A DNA stretch of 64,000 nt, taken from NCBI GenBank assembly GCA_963742315.1, contig CAVULE010000015.1:62001-126000 (forward strand), in the 5' to 3' direction. The position numbers and the translations under genes are program-made. Position 1 is the first letter of the stretch. Each line of letters opens with the position of its first letter. This stretch comes from AV69 sp963742315. GTDB taxonomy: Bacteria; Verrucomicrobiota; Verrucomicrobiia; Chthoniobacterales; UBA10450. Positions 34,253-42,780 of this stretch are shown piece by piece. Below the pieces are notes generated by a model, which saw only the letters and a list, made by a program, of their open reading frames with translations, was not told the origin of the DNA and made no database searches.

Positions 34253-34666
34253 ATGAAGAAAATCATCTCCACCTCGGAGGCCCCCGCGGCAGTCGGGCCG
34301 TACTCGCAGGCCATTCGTATTGGCAATTTCGTCTTTTGTTCCGGCCAAATCCCACTGGATCCAAAGACTGGCGAAATCGTTCCCGGCGACGTTAATGCAC
34401 AAACGAGGCGGGTAATGGAAAACATCGCAGCCGTGCTCCGGGCAGAGGGACTGAATTTTGGAAACATCATCAAGACGACCATTTTCCTCGCCAATCTCGC
34501 CGACTTCCAGGCGGTAAACGAACTCTATGGCTCCTATTTCAAATCGGACCCTCCGGCACGGTCCACAGTACAGGTGGCCGCGCTTCCCAAAAACGCGCAG
34601 GTAGAAATTGAAGTTGTTGCTGCCACGAATGCAAACGGCGGAAGGGCCATCGATACATGGGAATAA
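34253..34666 (+). CDS. RidA family reactive imine/enamine deaminase
   Basis: 137 residues with the full RidA/YjgF pattern: STSEAPAAVGPYSQAIRIGNFVFCSGQIPLDP, then TRRVMENIAAVLRAEGLNFGNIIKTTIFLANLADF, NELYGSYF, PARSTVQVAALPKNAQVEIEVVA. The catalytic Arg is within ARSTV. It hydrolyses reactive enamines formed by pyridoxal enzymes. The final ~10 residues extend the usual family end slightly. It is a lone gene between secA and the glycan cluster. Confidence 0.92.
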   Translation: MKKIISTSEAPAAVGPYSQAIRIGNFVFCSGQIPLDPKTGEIVPGDVNAQTRRVMENIAAVLRAEGLNFGNIIKTTIFLANLADFQAVNELYGSYFKSDPPARSTVQVAALPKNAQVEIEVVAATNANGGRAIDTWE

Positions 34667-34780
34667 TGCTGTCATCTCAGCGTAGCCGCGAAAACAATGA
34701 ACGATCCGGGTGAGAAATGCTGCTAAGCCGAAATATGCTTGCGAAGGATTCTTCGGGCACTGAGTTTCGCGGGTTGAGGA

Positions 34781-37700
34781 ATGGAGAATAATCCAGAGTT
34801 GCCGTGGACGGGAGAGCGGTTTGTCCCAAGTTGTACCGGTCAGCTGCTCTATGAGCATCTTCATCGCTACGCCGTTGCGGCGGCCCTAGCCGATGGTAAA
34901 CGTGTCCTGGACATCGCTTGCGGCGAAGGCTACGGCTCCAATCTTCTCGCCGCCACGGCCGCACAGGTGATAGGCGTTGATATCGCGTCTGAGGTTATCG
35001 CGCACGCACGCCAGGCGTATCGAAAAGAGAACCTGATCTTTCGTGAAGGGTCATGCCTAAACATTCCTGTAGAAGATCACAGCATCGACCTTGTCGTTAG
35101 CTTCGAGACGATCGAGCACATTGATGAGCCGCTCGCTTTTCTCCAGGAGATCAAGCGCGTCCTAGCAGTGGACGGCGCCTTGATCATGTCCAGCCCGGAC
35201 AAGGCCGAATACACTGATCGCACCGGCGCGACAAATCCCTTCCACCAACGGGAACTATACCACGAGGAGTTTCTTCTTCTGTTGAAGCAGCACTTCAAAT
35301 GTTGCCGCATCGGCAAGCAAAAACTGGTTGCCGGCTCCTGGATCGCCGCCGACGACCTCGCCGCTGAGGATACTTTCGGCACCTTCAGCGGCGACATTCA
35401 TTCCATTGCCTTTCGCCCTGGAGTCTACCGCGGTGTTTATTCGCTCGCCCTTTGTTCCGACGCGCGCCTGCCCGCCTGGAAGCTGGGTGTCTATGCGAAC
35501 AGCCGGGAGAGCGAGAGGATTTGGGAGCTCCTCGAGCGATTTGGCAGCCCGGAGAACATCCAGAATACGGTCTCATCGCTTGAGCAGCGAGCGGCGCGTC
35601 AAGCTGGGCTGCTCGCGCAACTTAAAGATCAATTGAACAGCAGTCGGGTAGGTCTCACCCGTGCACAAGCCCGCGTGGATGAGCTGACGGGCGATCTTCG
35701 CCGGCAACTACTCGCGACTAAAAAGCTGACCTGGTTGCTAAGCGAAACAGAGAAGTCGGCTGCGCGGCTGCGCGCTTCACGCCGATGGAAAATAGCTAAC
35801 CCGTTTGCCGCGCTCAAAGCGTTCTTAAGCGGCCGCGAAGTCGAAGGCTATGGGCATTTGGAAAAGATTGTTTCCGATTATTTGCAATGGCGCCCGCATC
35901 ATCCAGAAGTCTACAAAATCGATGAACGGATCGGGGGACTCGAGCACCCCTCGCTCGGGCCTCCGCCACGACTCGCTGGCCCAAATGGAAGTACTGCGGT
36001 GCCAATCACTCCGCCCGCTCCCACCAAGCCTATCGAGTTCCCCGTCCGCGACTCAGTGGATGTTTCGGTAATCATCCCTGTTTTTAATCAACTTCAATTC
36101 ACACAATCATCCCTCGCCTCCATTCAAGATAATCAGGCAGACCAAAGTCTGGAAGTCATCGTGGTAGACGACTCTTCCACCGACGGCACCGAAGAAACTC
36201 TCCCCCGAATTCCGGGTCTGGTTTACCTCCGCAACGAAGAGAATGTGGGGTTTGTTGCCTCTTGCAATCGGGGCGCTGCCAAAGCACGGGGTAACTATCT
36301 TGTGTTCTTAAACAATGACACCGTTGTAACGGCAGGATGGCTATCGGCATTACGCGAGACTTTCCAGTTCGAGCCGCACGCCGGCCTTGTCGGTTCCAAA
36401 TTAATCTACCCCGATGGCCGTTTACAAGAAGCCGGCGGGATTATCTGGCGGGATGGTTCGGGTTGGAATCGCGGGAAATTCGATGATCCTCGCAAACCAG
36501 AATACAATTTCTTGCGTGAGGTAGATTATTGTTCCGCCGCCTGCCTTATGCTCCCGAAATCCCTTTTCCAAAGGATCGGCGGATTTGATAGTCGTTATGT
36601 TCCCGCCTACTACGAAGACACAGATCTGGCTTTCAAGGTACGAGCGGCCGGATTCAAAGTGCTTTATCAACCGCTCAGCGAGGTGTTCCATTTCGAAGGA
36701 GCGACCGGTGGAACTGACATATCTACTGGCACGAAGAAGCATCAGGAAATTAACCGAAAGGCGTTCGCAGCGAAGTGGAAGGACGCTCTCGCCGCCAAAC
36801 CTGCCAACGGCGACGTTGCTGCGTTGGAACAACTCCCGCAAGGGTATAAACGTATTCTTGTTATCGACCATCAACTGCCCATGCCGGACCGGGACTCCGG
36901 TTCGCTTCGCATGTTTCAGATCCTGACGATTCTCCCTCATCTGGGACACAGGGTTAGCTTCATTCCCGACAACCTCGCCAACATCCCGCCTTATGGCGAC
37001 GACTTGAGGAAACGTGGCATCGAAGTAGTTCTGCGTCCGCACATCAAAGACGTGACCAATTATATCGAAACTCACGGTCGGAAATACGATGTCATAATTC
37101 TAAGCCGCTGCGGAACGGCAAAGAAGCACATCGCGGGAGTGAGGCTCCATGCTCCTCAAAGCCACGTGATTTTTGACACCGTCGATCTACATTTTTTGCG
37201 CGCCGCCCGCGAAGCAGAGCTGACACAAAAAGTCGAATCCAGAACGCAGGCGCGTGAAACGCAGCAACAGGAATATGCCGTTATTAACGAAGCCGACGAG
37301 ACGTGGGTAGTCAGCGTAGCTGAACGCGAGCTGTTGCTGCAGGATTTGCCTGGCAAACAGATCGAGGTGGTTTCAAACATCGTTGACATCCAGACGCCGA
37401 CGACAGCTTTCGCCGACCGTGCCGATTTTCTGTTCATCGGCAGCTTTCTGCACCCACCGAACGTTGATGCCGTGCTTTACTTCGCCAAAGAAATTTACCC
37501 GCTCATTGCACAGCATCTGCCGACCGCGAAATTTTACATCATCGGTGACAAGGCCCCTCCCGAAGTTGTCGCGCTCGCGAGCAAGAATGTAATTGTTACC
37601 GGGGCCGTGCCTGACGTCCGGCCATTTTTTGAGTCGGTGAAATTGTCTGTCGCACCGCTTCGTTTCGGTGCCGGCGTCAAAGGAAAAATCAATCAGAGTA

Positions 37701-37984
37701 TGGCATTTGGAGTACCCGTCGTAGCCACTGCAATCGCCGTCGAAGGCATGTCTTTGACGCACGAAGAAGACGTGCTTGTCGCAGAGGCACCGGCAGATTT
37801 TGCGAGAAACCTAGTGGCGCTCTACCAATCGGAAGAGATGTGGAATCGGCTTTCTGAAAACGGCCTAACGAAAGCGAGATCGTTGTACTCGCCTCAGGTA
37901 GCCCGCGAGCAACTGTCTCGGCTTTTCAGCGACGAACATACCTCTAAGTCCTTACACCGCCGCGCGCTGGCCGTCGCCGGATGA
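34781..37984 (+). CDS. Trifunctional fusion: methyltransferase + GT2 + GT4 glycosyltransferase
   Basis: 1067 residues with three enzyme domains. A class I SAM methyltransferase comes first (about 40-170; VLDIACGEGYGSNLL then VVSFETIEHIDEP). A region with coiled-coil character follows (about 245-330), then a family 2 glycosyltransferase from about 426 (VDVSVIIPVFNQ, VVDDSSTDGTEET, FLNNDTVV, YYEDTDLAFK), and last a GT-B fold, GT4-like domain from about 690 to 1050 (RILVIDHQLPMPDRDSGS, FLFIGSFLHPPNVDAV, APLRFGAGVKGKINQSMAFG). It likely builds and methylates a glycan in the cytoplasm. It opens the cluster; nothing in the gap from ridA marks a promoter clearly. Confidence 0.85.
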   Translation: MENNPELPWTGERFVPSCTGQLLYEHLHRYAVAAALADGKRVLDIACGEGYGSNLLAATAAQVIGVDIASEVIAHARQAYRKENLIFREGSCLNIPVEDHSIDLVVSFETIEHIDEPLAFLQEIKRVLAVDGALIMSSPDKAEYTDRTGATNPFHQRELYHEEFLLLLKQHFKCCRIGKQKLVAGSWIAADDLAAEDTFGTFSGDIHSIAFRPGVYRGVYSLALCSDARLPAWKLGVYANSRESERIWELLERFGSPENIQNTVSSLEQRAARQAGLLAQLKDQLNSSRVGLTRAQARVDELTGDLRRQLLATKKLTWLLSETEKSAARLRASRRWKIANPFAALKAFLSGREVEGYGHLEKIVSDYLQWRPHHPEVYKIDERIGGLEHPSLGPPPRLAGPNGSTAVPITPPAPTKPIEFPVRDSVDVSVIIPVFNQLQFTQSSLASIQDNQADQSLEVIVVDDSSTDGTEETLPRIPGLVYLRNEENVGFVASCNRGAAKARGNYLVFLNNDTVVTAGWLSALRETFQFEPHAGLVGSKLIYPDGRLQEAGGIIWRDGSGWNRGKFDDPRKPEYNFLREVDYCSAACLMLPKSLFQRIGGFDSRYVPAYYEDTDLAFKVRAAGFKVLYQPLSEVFHFEGATGGTDISTGTKKHQEINRKAFAAKWKDALAAKPANGDVAALEQLPQGYKRILVIDHQLPMPDRDSGSLRMFQILTILPHLGHRVSFIPDNLANIPPYGDDLRKRGIEVVLRPHIKDVTNYIETHGRKYDVIILSRCGTAKKHIAGVRLHAPQSHVIFDTVDLHFLRAAREAELTQKVESRTQARETQQQEYAVINEADETWVVSVAERELLLQDLPGKQIEVVSNIVDIQTPTTAFADRADFLFIGSFLHPPNVDAVLYFAKEIYPLIAQHLPTAKFYIIGDKAPPEVVALASKNVIVTGAVPDVRPFFESVKLSVAPLRFGAGVKGKINQSMAFGVPVVATAIAVEGMSLTHEEDVLVAEAPADFARNLVALYQSEEMWNRLSENGLTKARSLYSPQVAREQLSRLFSDEHTSKSLHRRALAVAG

Positions 37985-38027
37985 TTCTTCTCGTTATTAG
38001 GCGCGCCGTAAACAAAACAATTTCGAC

Positions 38028-38993
38028 ATGACTCAACCCGAGCTGAGCATTGTTATTCCATTTCTAAACGAGAAGAGAGTGCTACCCCTGTTGCGCGAGC
38101 GGTTTGAGAACATTGCGAAGCGATCGGATTTCTGGGAGCTAATTTTTGTTAGCGACGGTTCCACTGATGGTAGCACCGAGTATGTTGAAGACTGGTCGCG
38201 CGTAAACCCAGCGGTAAAACTTGTGGTTCTAACACGCAATTTTGGCCATCAGTACGCTGTTTCTGCCGGTCTGGCTTTGACTTCAGGGCGCTATGTCGGA
38301 ATCATGGATGCGGATTTGCAAGACGAACCGGAGGTGTTGCTCGACATGTATCAACTTCTCCGCAGTGACAAACTTGACGTGGTTTACGCTGTCCGGGCCA
38401 CTCGCCCAGAGGGAAGATTAAAGCGCTTCTGCTACTACATGTTTTATCGGCTATACACATTTTTAGCTGATACTCCTGTGCAAGTGGACAGTGGGGATTT
38501 CTGCGTAATGACGCGCCGCGCGGTGACACTTCTTTTGGCTTTACCGGAAAAGTTGCGCTTCGTGCGCGGGCTACGAGCCTGGCTTGGCCTGCCGGCCAGG
38601 CCATTTCCCATTTCCCGGGCGGCTCGCGCCGCCGGCCAACCTCAGTATTCCATTTGGCAGCTAGTGAAGCTTGCCTCAGCAGGACTTACTTCCTTTTCGA
38701 CTAAGCCACTTCGAATAGGTCTGATTTGCGGCGCTCTTCTCTGTTTTCTCGCCCTCTTGACGGCTCTGGTCTACGCTATTATCGCGGTTTTTACCAATAC
38801 CCGCATCGCCGCACCGGGATTTTCAACCCTGGTGATTCTTCTACTGTTCTCGAATGGTCTTGTCTTTCTCTACCTTGGAATACTGGGAGAGTATATCGGC
38901 CAAATGTTCCTGGAGGTGAAAGGGCGTCCACCATTCATTATTGAACGCACCATTAACTTCGAAGGACAGAACTCGCCTGATGAGCGAAATTGA
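38028..38993 (+). CDS. GT2 polyprenyl-phosphate glycosyltransferase (ArnC/GtrB/DPM-like)
   Basis: 321 residues. The GT2 domain is at about 5-220 with SIVIPFLNEKRVLPLL, the metal-binding region IMDADLQDEPEVLLDM, and DTPVQVDSGDFCVMTRRAV, typical of enzymes that load a sugar on polyprenyl phosphate. Two C-terminal transmembrane helices (about 235-260 and 270-293) anchor it to the inner membrane. Such enzymes feed sugars for transfer outside by GT-C proteins; the large membrane proteins downstream may use the product. It overlaps the next methyltransferase gene by 14 bp. Confidence 0.85.
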   Translation: MTQPELSIVIPFLNEKRVLPLLRERFENIAKRSDFWELIFVSDGSTDGSTEYVEDWSRVNPAVKLVVLTRNFGHQYAVSAGLALTSGRYVGIMDADLQDEPEVLLDMYQLLRSDKLDVVYAVRATRPEGRLKRFCYYMFYRLYTFLADTPVQVDSGDFCVMTRRAVTLLLALPEKLRFVRGLRAWLGLPARPFPISRAARAAGQPQYSIWQLVKLASAGLTSFSTKPLRIGLICGALLCFLALLTALVYAIIAVFTNTRIAAPGFSTLVILLLFSNGLVFLYLGILGEYIGQMFLEVKGRPPFIIERTINFEGQNSPDERN

Positions 38994-39756
38994 GTTCCTT
39001 TCACCGCCTAGTTCGGTTTCGATGGCAGATGAATGGTTTGACCTGGCAACTACGGATCACTTTTGGATTAAATGGCGTCACTCCGTCCTGCTGAGACAGC
39101 TCAATCGCGCGCGTTTTCGCGGGAAGATCGCTCTGGAGGTTGGATGCGGCCACGGGCTGGTCCGCGAGATGTTGGAGCGCGACCGCGGAATTCGGGTTGA
39201 CGGTTGTGATCTAAATCAGCATGCATTAGAAAAGGCGACGAGTGGTAAGGGGCGACTGCTGGTCTATGATGTATTCGACCGAAACTCGGAGATGCTTGGC
39301 GCTTATGATTTGCTTCTTCTGATGGATGTGATCGAACATATCGACGACGATTTGGAGTTTGTTAAGGTATCACTTCAACATCTCAAGCCAGACGGGCTTG
39401 TCGCAGTTAACGTTCCGGCACATATGACCTTCTACAGTCAATATGATGAAGTCGCCGGCCACAAGCGCCGTTATGGTGTTGCTGATATCAAATCTCTTTT
39501 CCGCCAAGCACGTCTGAAGCCAATATCTATTGCACAGTGGGGGTTGTTTCTTTTGCCTGCCCTCTTAATGCGTAAACATATCCTTCGTCTTACACCACCG
39601 GAACACACCATTCGTGTGGGTTTCGTTCCGTCAAACCCATTTTTGCACGGTATCCTAAAACGATTACAAGCTCTTGAGACAAGTATCCCGTTCTCAATGC
39701 CCATCGGCAGCTCCCTACTTGCGGTCGGACGCCGTATGTCGGACGCGTCTACCTAA
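38980..39756 (+). CDS. Class I SAM-dependent methyltransferase
   Basis: About 258 residues. The SAM site is ALEVGCGHGLVREML, with VDGCDLN as motif II and LLLLMDVIEHIDDDLEFV / LKPDGLVAVNVPAHMTFYSQ as later motifs. The C-terminal part has a hydrophobic segment (ISIAQWGLFLLPALLM), so it may associate with the membrane. It probably methylates a lipid-linked sugar or other cluster product. I chose the ATG at 38980, which overlaps the GT2 gene end; a TTG at 38941 adds 13 residues. Its TAA is followed directly by the next ATG. Confidence 0.8.
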   Translation: MSEIEFLSPPSSVSMADEWFDLATTDHFWIKWRHSVLLRQLNRARFRGKIALEVGCGHGLVREMLERDRGIRVDGCDLNQHALEKATSGKGRLLVYDVFDRNSEMLGAYDLLLLMDVIEHIDDDLEFVKVSLQHLKPDGLVAVNVPAHMTFYSQYDEVAGHKRRYGVADIKSLFRQARLKPISIAQWGLFLLPALLMRKHILRLTPPEHTIRVGFVPSNPFLHGILKRLQALETSIPFSMPIGSSLLAVGRRMSDAST

Positions 39757-42087
39757 ATGGAGCAGCGGACAGAACCAGCGAAAACGTTTTGGCAGCGGGA
39801 CGGAGTTTTCCTTCTGTTATTGCTGCTGATTTTTCTCCTTCGCTATACCCCGTCAATTTTGCGTGGGGATTTGTTCGGTCCATTCAAAGATAACATTTGG
39901 ATTTATGGCCCTATTTTTTCCAGGGCTTCAGAGATTGCGCTGCATGGCAGCTGTCCATACTGGCTCGACACCATGCTTACTGGATATCCGTTGTTCGATT
40001 CGCCTCATTTTTCCATCACTTATCCGTTCTATTTCCTTGGCTGGATCAATTACGGCATTGAGCTCGATGCTGTTTTGACGTTAACGCGCCTCACCTTTTT
40101 CCATCTGCTCATTCTTTATCTCAACTCCTATGCAATGATTCGACTTGCCGGGGGCAGCGGTTTCGGCGCGCTTTGTGGCGCGACCTTAGCTTTGATTGGC
40201 GGCAGCACTGTCGGTTATTCGACCTGGATTACTATTATCGCAAGCTATAGCTGGCTACCGTTGCTAATTGGCAGTGCAATCTGGCTCCTTAAGAGACCAG
40301 GCTTTGCCAGTGTTCTTCTTTTGAGCGCTTCAGCCAGTTTGCTTATCATCGCGAGCCCGGCGCAATCGGTGATTCACGCCCTGTTGTTCTGCCTTTGCTT
40401 TTTTGCTTGTGCCCTACCGTGGTTTGTAAAGAACCAGGGGACTGGTCACGCGCTGAAGATAATCCTTTCCCTTCTGGTGGCGCTCGTATTTGTGGCCGGT
40501 CTTACGGCCGTGGCCACGATTCCGATGACGATTGACACCGCCAGCATGATCCGGCATGTCGGCGACAAGACTGCCGTGATCGGACATCAGAGGATACCAT
40601 GGCAGGCCTTTACAAGCCATCAGCTTGAGCCTGCTCAGCTTTGGCATGTGTGCGTCAGCTCCTGGCCGTTAGGCATACTTGGCGGTCCCTACATCGGCCC
40701 TCTGGGCCTTGCCGGAGTGACTTTGTCCTGGCTGCGTTTCCGCGGGCAAGAGCGGTTCGGCAAGTTTTTAGTGATCTTCTCCACACTGTTTGCCATCTAT
40801 GGTTTGCTAGCGGGTTTGGGCACTCACAGCGGCATCACTCAACTTCACTTTCATTTACCATTACTGAACCGTATCCGAGAGGCCGGGCGTCACCTTATCT
40901 GGTTTACTATTTTTGTCAGCCTACTTACGGGCCTGGGTTTCGACACATGTGCGCGGCATTTTCGGCTTTCGCTATCCGGGAGGATTGGAGCTGCAATTGT
41001 CGCCAGCGGCCTGTGGATCGTCGAGTTGGTGATTGCTTACCGCTCACACACATGGAATTGGCTCCCTCTTTGCGTTATCCCTGTCGGACTGCTACTCCTC
41101 TATCTAGCGAGAATTGGAATAACTGCTCTCGTTGCTACAGGCCTCACTTTTTCTTGTCTGGCAGCGGCGATCGCTCACAACGGAACCACCCCGTCGTACC
41201 TGGCAAGCTATTATGATCCCGAAAATCTTACTGCCTTACGTGTTATCCAAGGCTTAACGAATTTACCCGGGATCTACACTTCCAGGGTCGCTTTCCGCGA
41301 CTCCGCCTTCTGGCCAGGCCATTGGGCTATGGATGCGAGCTTCTATGGCATCAGGAGCTTTTATATGAACATGACTCCGGTACCGTACGATCAGTTTTGG
41401 GACATGAATCGCGAGTCCCTCCCCAACTACCGGGAACTAATGGGGGCCCGTTACCTGGTTTGCGGAGAGAAGGAGAAACCCCGCTCCGATTCAGACACAC
41501 TGCTTTTCCAGGACGGACAGTACCGTGTCTATAGGCTCGCCAACTCAATGCCGCTTACTGTCCTTGTTCATGAGCTCGGCGGATACTACTCGGATGCCGC
41601 GCAGTTTTACTCCAGAATAACTCTCGGCTTTGACTACAATCGCATCGCTTATGTTTCACAGCCCGACTATAATCATGTTAGCGCTTTCCTGCGTCAACGT
41701 TCGCCCCTCACCGGGGAAGCGCCCGATTTTGTTCAAATTGTGAAATCTGATTTCAATAATCGGGCGCTTTGTGTTGCGACGTCTGCTCCTTCACTGCTGA
41801 TTTTAAACGAATACTATAACAAAGCCTGGCACGCCCGTGTAAATGGTCGCGAGGTACCGCTATTGCGCGTGAACCTTAATCAGGTAGGCGTATTACTCCG
41901 GCAGGGTCGAAATATTGTTGATTTCGAGTATAAACCAGCATTGTTCTGGAAATTGCTGATTCTTCAGCGAGCCACGTTCGCCATCTTGGTTCTGACAGCA
42001 ATTGCTGCCTATTCAGTCGGCAGGTCAGCGAGCCTGAAGCGGTCAAGTCTGGTAGAGACAGGAGCCGTCTCGCCAGATACAGCGTGA
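39757..42087 (+). CDS. Large polytopic membrane protein, YfhO/GT-C-like
   Basis: 776 residues. About 12 transmembrane helices run from residues 18 to 490, after which comes a large soluble domain and a final helix near the C-terminus. The first loop after helix 1 contains DLFGPFKDNIWIYGPIFSR, with acidic residues in the place where GT-C glycosyltransferases keep their catalytic Asp. The layout recalls bacterial YfhO-family proteins, involved in glycosylating lipoteichoic acids or lipids, so a glycosyltransferase that takes polyprenyl-linked sugars is a sensible guess. It starts immediately after the methyltransferase stop. Confidence 0.6.
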   Translation: MEQRTEPAKTFWQRDGVFLLLLLLIFLLRYTPSILRGDLFGPFKDNIWIYGPIFSRASEIALHGSCPYWLDTMLTGYPLFDSPHFSITYPFYFLGWINYGIELDAVLTLTRLTFFHLLILYLNSYAMIRLAGGSGFGALCGATLALIGGSTVGYSTWITIIASYSWLPLLIGSAIWLLKRPGFASVLLLSASASLLIIASPAQSVIHALLFCLCFFACALPWFVKNQGTGHALKIILSLLVALVFVAGLTAVATIPMTIDTASMIRHVGDKTAVIGHQRIPWQAFTSHQLEPAQLWHVCVSSWPLGILGGPYIGPLGLAGVTLSWLRFRGQERFGKFLVIFSTLFAIYGLLAGLGTHSGITQLHFHLPLLNRIREAGRHLIWFTIFVSLLTGLGFDTCARHFRLSLSGRIGAAIVASGLWIVELVIAYRSHTWNWLPLCVIPVGLLLLYLARIGITALVATGLTFSCLAAAIAHNGTTPSYLASYYDPENLTALRVIQGLTNLPGIYTSRVAFRDSAFWPGHWAMDASFYGIRSFYMNMTPVPYDQFWDMNRESLPNYRELMGARYLVCGEKEKPRSDSDTLLFQDGQYRVYRLANSMPLTVLVHELGGYYSDAAQFYSRITLGFDYNRIAYVSQPDYNHVSAFLRQRSPLTGEAPDFVQIVKSDFNNRALCVATSAPSLLILNEYYNKAWHARVNGREVPLLRVNLNQVGVLLRQGRNIVDFEYKPALFWKLLILQRATFAILVLTAIAAYSVGRSASLKRSSLVETGAVSPDTA

Positions 42088-42109
42088 AGTTTGGCTCTTT
42101 GTTGATCCC

Positions 42110-42727
42110 TTGGAAGCAGATACTGGATTAAGAAGATGGTTGCGAGTGCCAGTGCTATACAACTATTTCCAGGATCTTATCGGCGGCAACAGATTGCGGA
42201 AATGGTTTATCGACACTCATGTGCGCGCGAAGGCAGGAGATAAGGTCATCGACATCGGTTGTGGCCCCGGACAAATACTGCCGTGGCTGCCACCTGTTGA
42301 GTATATTGGTTTCGACGTGAACGGAAGCTATATTGCTGCTGCCCAAGGCAAATACGGCGACAGAGGAACATTTGTTGTTGGTGACACGGCGGCAATTTGG
42401 GACGATCCGCGATTTCAGGCGGCGGACATTGTCATTGGATTGGGTATCTTGCATCACTTGGATGATGAGCAAGCTGCACACTGTATCCGGTTCGCTCATC
42501 GCGCTCTAAAGCAAGGCGGCCGCTTTGTATGTCTGGAGGCGTGTTGGATCCCGAACCAGGGATTCGTTTCGCGATACGTTATGTCCCGCGACCGAGGCCA
42601 GCATATTAGAACAGAGCAGTCGTATTACGATCTTGTCCAGACCGCTTTCAAACACCCCATGGTCTGGGTCCAGCCAAAGGCGCTGCGAATCCCCTATGCA
42701 ACGATCGTTCTCGAATGTGAAAAATGA
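42110..42727 (+). CDS. Class I SAM-dependent methyltransferase
   Basis: 205 residues. The SAM-binding motif is KVIDIGCGPGQILPWL, followed by YIGFDVNGSYIAAAQ, then DIVIGLGILHHLDDEQA and LKQGGRFVCLEACW. This matches small-molecule and sugar methyltransferases of the UbiE/UbiG type. It may start at the TTG at 42110; no upstream alternative is good. It is 22 bp after the YfhO-like gene, so it is in the same transcript. Confidence 0.75.
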   Translation: MEADTGLRRWLRVPVLYNYFQDLIGGNRLRKWFIDTHVRAKAGDKVIDIGCGPGQILPWLPPVEYIGFDVNGSYIAAAQGKYGDRGTFVVGDTAAIWDDPRFQAADIVIGLGILHHLDDEQAAHCIRFAHRALKQGGRFVCLEACWIPNQGFVSRYVMSRDRGQHIRTEQSYYDLVQTAFKHPMVWVQPKALRIPYATIVLECEK

Positions 42728-42747
42728 TTTTGATTGCCCACCGTGAC

Positions 42748-42769
42748 CTCACCGTGTTAGCACGGTGAG
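42748..42769. repeat. 9-bp hairpin with TTAG loop
   Basis: CTCACCGTG-TTAG-CACGGTGAG is a perfect inverted repeat between the methyltransferase gene and the next membrane protein gene. No T-run follows. It is similar in style to the palindromes near 55495. Confidence 0.6.
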
Positions 42770-42780
42770 CGATTAACTTA

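Noticed and set aside
34067..34864. 265-codon minus-strand open frame opposite ridA
   Set aside because: It runs antisense over the clear ridA gene and into the start of the GT fusion gene; no motif or plausible composition.
36422..37075. 217-codon minus-strand frame opposite the GT fusion
   Set aside because: Antisense to GT2 and GT4 domains with strong motifs.
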